From: an uncultured Armatimonadota bacterium
GTDB taxonomy: Bacteria > Armatimonadota > Fimbriimonadia > Fimbriimonadales > Fimbriimonadaceae
Direction: 5' to 3'
Assembly: GCA_903833215.1 (NCBI GenBank)
Contig: CAILEM010000157.1
Location: 1-38,603 of the forward strand
Length of the DNA: 38,603 nucleotides
Both the position numbers and the translations under genes were made by a program. The notes under the pieces were generated by a model. That model worked only from the letters and a program-made list of their open reading frames with translations. It was not told the origin of the DNA and did not search any database. Shown one piece after another: positions 38,436-38,603 of this stretch (its first letter is position 1; every line of letters starts with the position of its first letter).

Positions 38436-38603
38436 GGGCTCTAAATCATTCGTGGGGCAGGGAACCTCTTCATCTGGCACAACTATCTTGAGGTGAGTTT
38501 GTGTTCAATTCAGAGGCTTTGGTCGGCCTGCCCGGTTATGAGGTTACCGGGATTTGTCATCGTGGTCGTACGGTGTGTTTTTCGGTTCGTTTCTTGGGTG
38601 AGA
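38436..38603 (+). mobile_element. Left end of a probable ISL3-family insertion sequence
   Basis: GGGCTCTAAATCATTCGTGG right after the HTH stop codon resembles ISL3 terminal repeats that start GGCTCT and are AT-rich inside. A transposase-like frame begins 65 nt further on. The other end is outside the window, so the terminal repeat and the target duplication cannot be checked. Confidence 0.45.
38501..38603 (+). CDS. ISL3-type transposase, N-terminal fragment cut by window edge
   Basis: GTG 38501 with GAGGTGA (38490-38496) 4 nt upstream, a good Shine-Dalgarno. The 34 visible residues (ALVGLPGYEVTGICHRGRTV near the start) match the opening of ISL3 transposases, which begin with an LxGLPG-x-x-V-x-x-V pattern before a zinc-binding CPxC. 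The gene runs off the right edge, so no catalytic residue is visible. Confidence 0.55.
   Translation, partial: MFNSEALVGLPGYEVTGICHRGRTVCFSVRFLGE

Noticed and set aside
1-38603. CRISPR array, prophage or rRNA operon
   Set aside because: No regularly spaced repeats, no phage structural genes and no rRNA-like sequence found by eye on either strand.

Overview
The window is a stretch of dense bacterial chromosome with moderately high GC content. It has short intergenic gaps, many ATGA/GTGA/TTGA stop-start overlaps, frequent TTG and GTG starts, and many secreted proteins. Two sulfatases, a GH78-like rhamnosidase, a GH43-like propeller, a LamG protein, a PQQ-type propeller and a DUF1684 protein point to a free-living carbohydrate degrader. 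The style of the gene set resembles Armatimonadota (Fimbriimonadia) or Planctomycetota-like bacteria. That placement is an impression from gene content, not a proof. About ten genes at the head of a transcription unit lack a Shine-Dalgarno sequence and carry a TANNNT hexamer 6-9 nt before the start codon, as leaderless genes do.

Layout. 1-112: a perfect 20-bp inverted repeat on the window edge. 133-4976: MOSC protein, DinB-type protein, a PilT-like ATPase with a broken Walker A, aldo/keto reductase, GNAT acetyltransferase and a PIG-L deacetylase that lacks the usual general base. 5325-9446: secreted LamG protein, tRNA-Ala(UGC) with its own promoter and terminator, SGNH hydrolase, a small membrane protein, a hairpin-rich intergenic region and a polysaccharide deacetylase. 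9582-13311: PQQ-like propeller, dprA, nagA. 13312-18285: a six-gene minus-strand operon hisN-ruvX-mltG-(yqeG::gtrA)-aroE-ywlC in which every junction overlaps. 18415-20340: DUF1684 protein and a zinc alcohol dehydrogenase.

20494-25635: a tight sulfatase / GH78-like rhamnosidase / sulfatase cluster, best read as a system for taking apart a sulfated, rhamnose-containing glycan. It meets, with overlapping stop codons, a minus-strand MacAB/LolCDE-like export operon (adaptor, permease, ATPase; 25632-29114). 29306-35135: a secreted unknown, a GH43-like propeller, a sulfotransferase, a P-loop kinase, a leaderless-secretion NlpC/P60-like protein joined to a copper-amine-oxidase-N-like domain, and a large secreted protein resembling C25 (gingipain-type) cysteine peptidases.

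35140-38603 is accessory DNA: a small ORF coupled to a membrane-protein pseudogene (frameshift plus stop codon), a vapBC module with a palindromic operator, a RelE/HigB-type toxin followed by two tandem HTH antitoxin-like genes, and the start of a probable ISL3-family insertion sequence that runs off the right edge.

No CRISPR array, prophage, rRNA or replication origin was seen.
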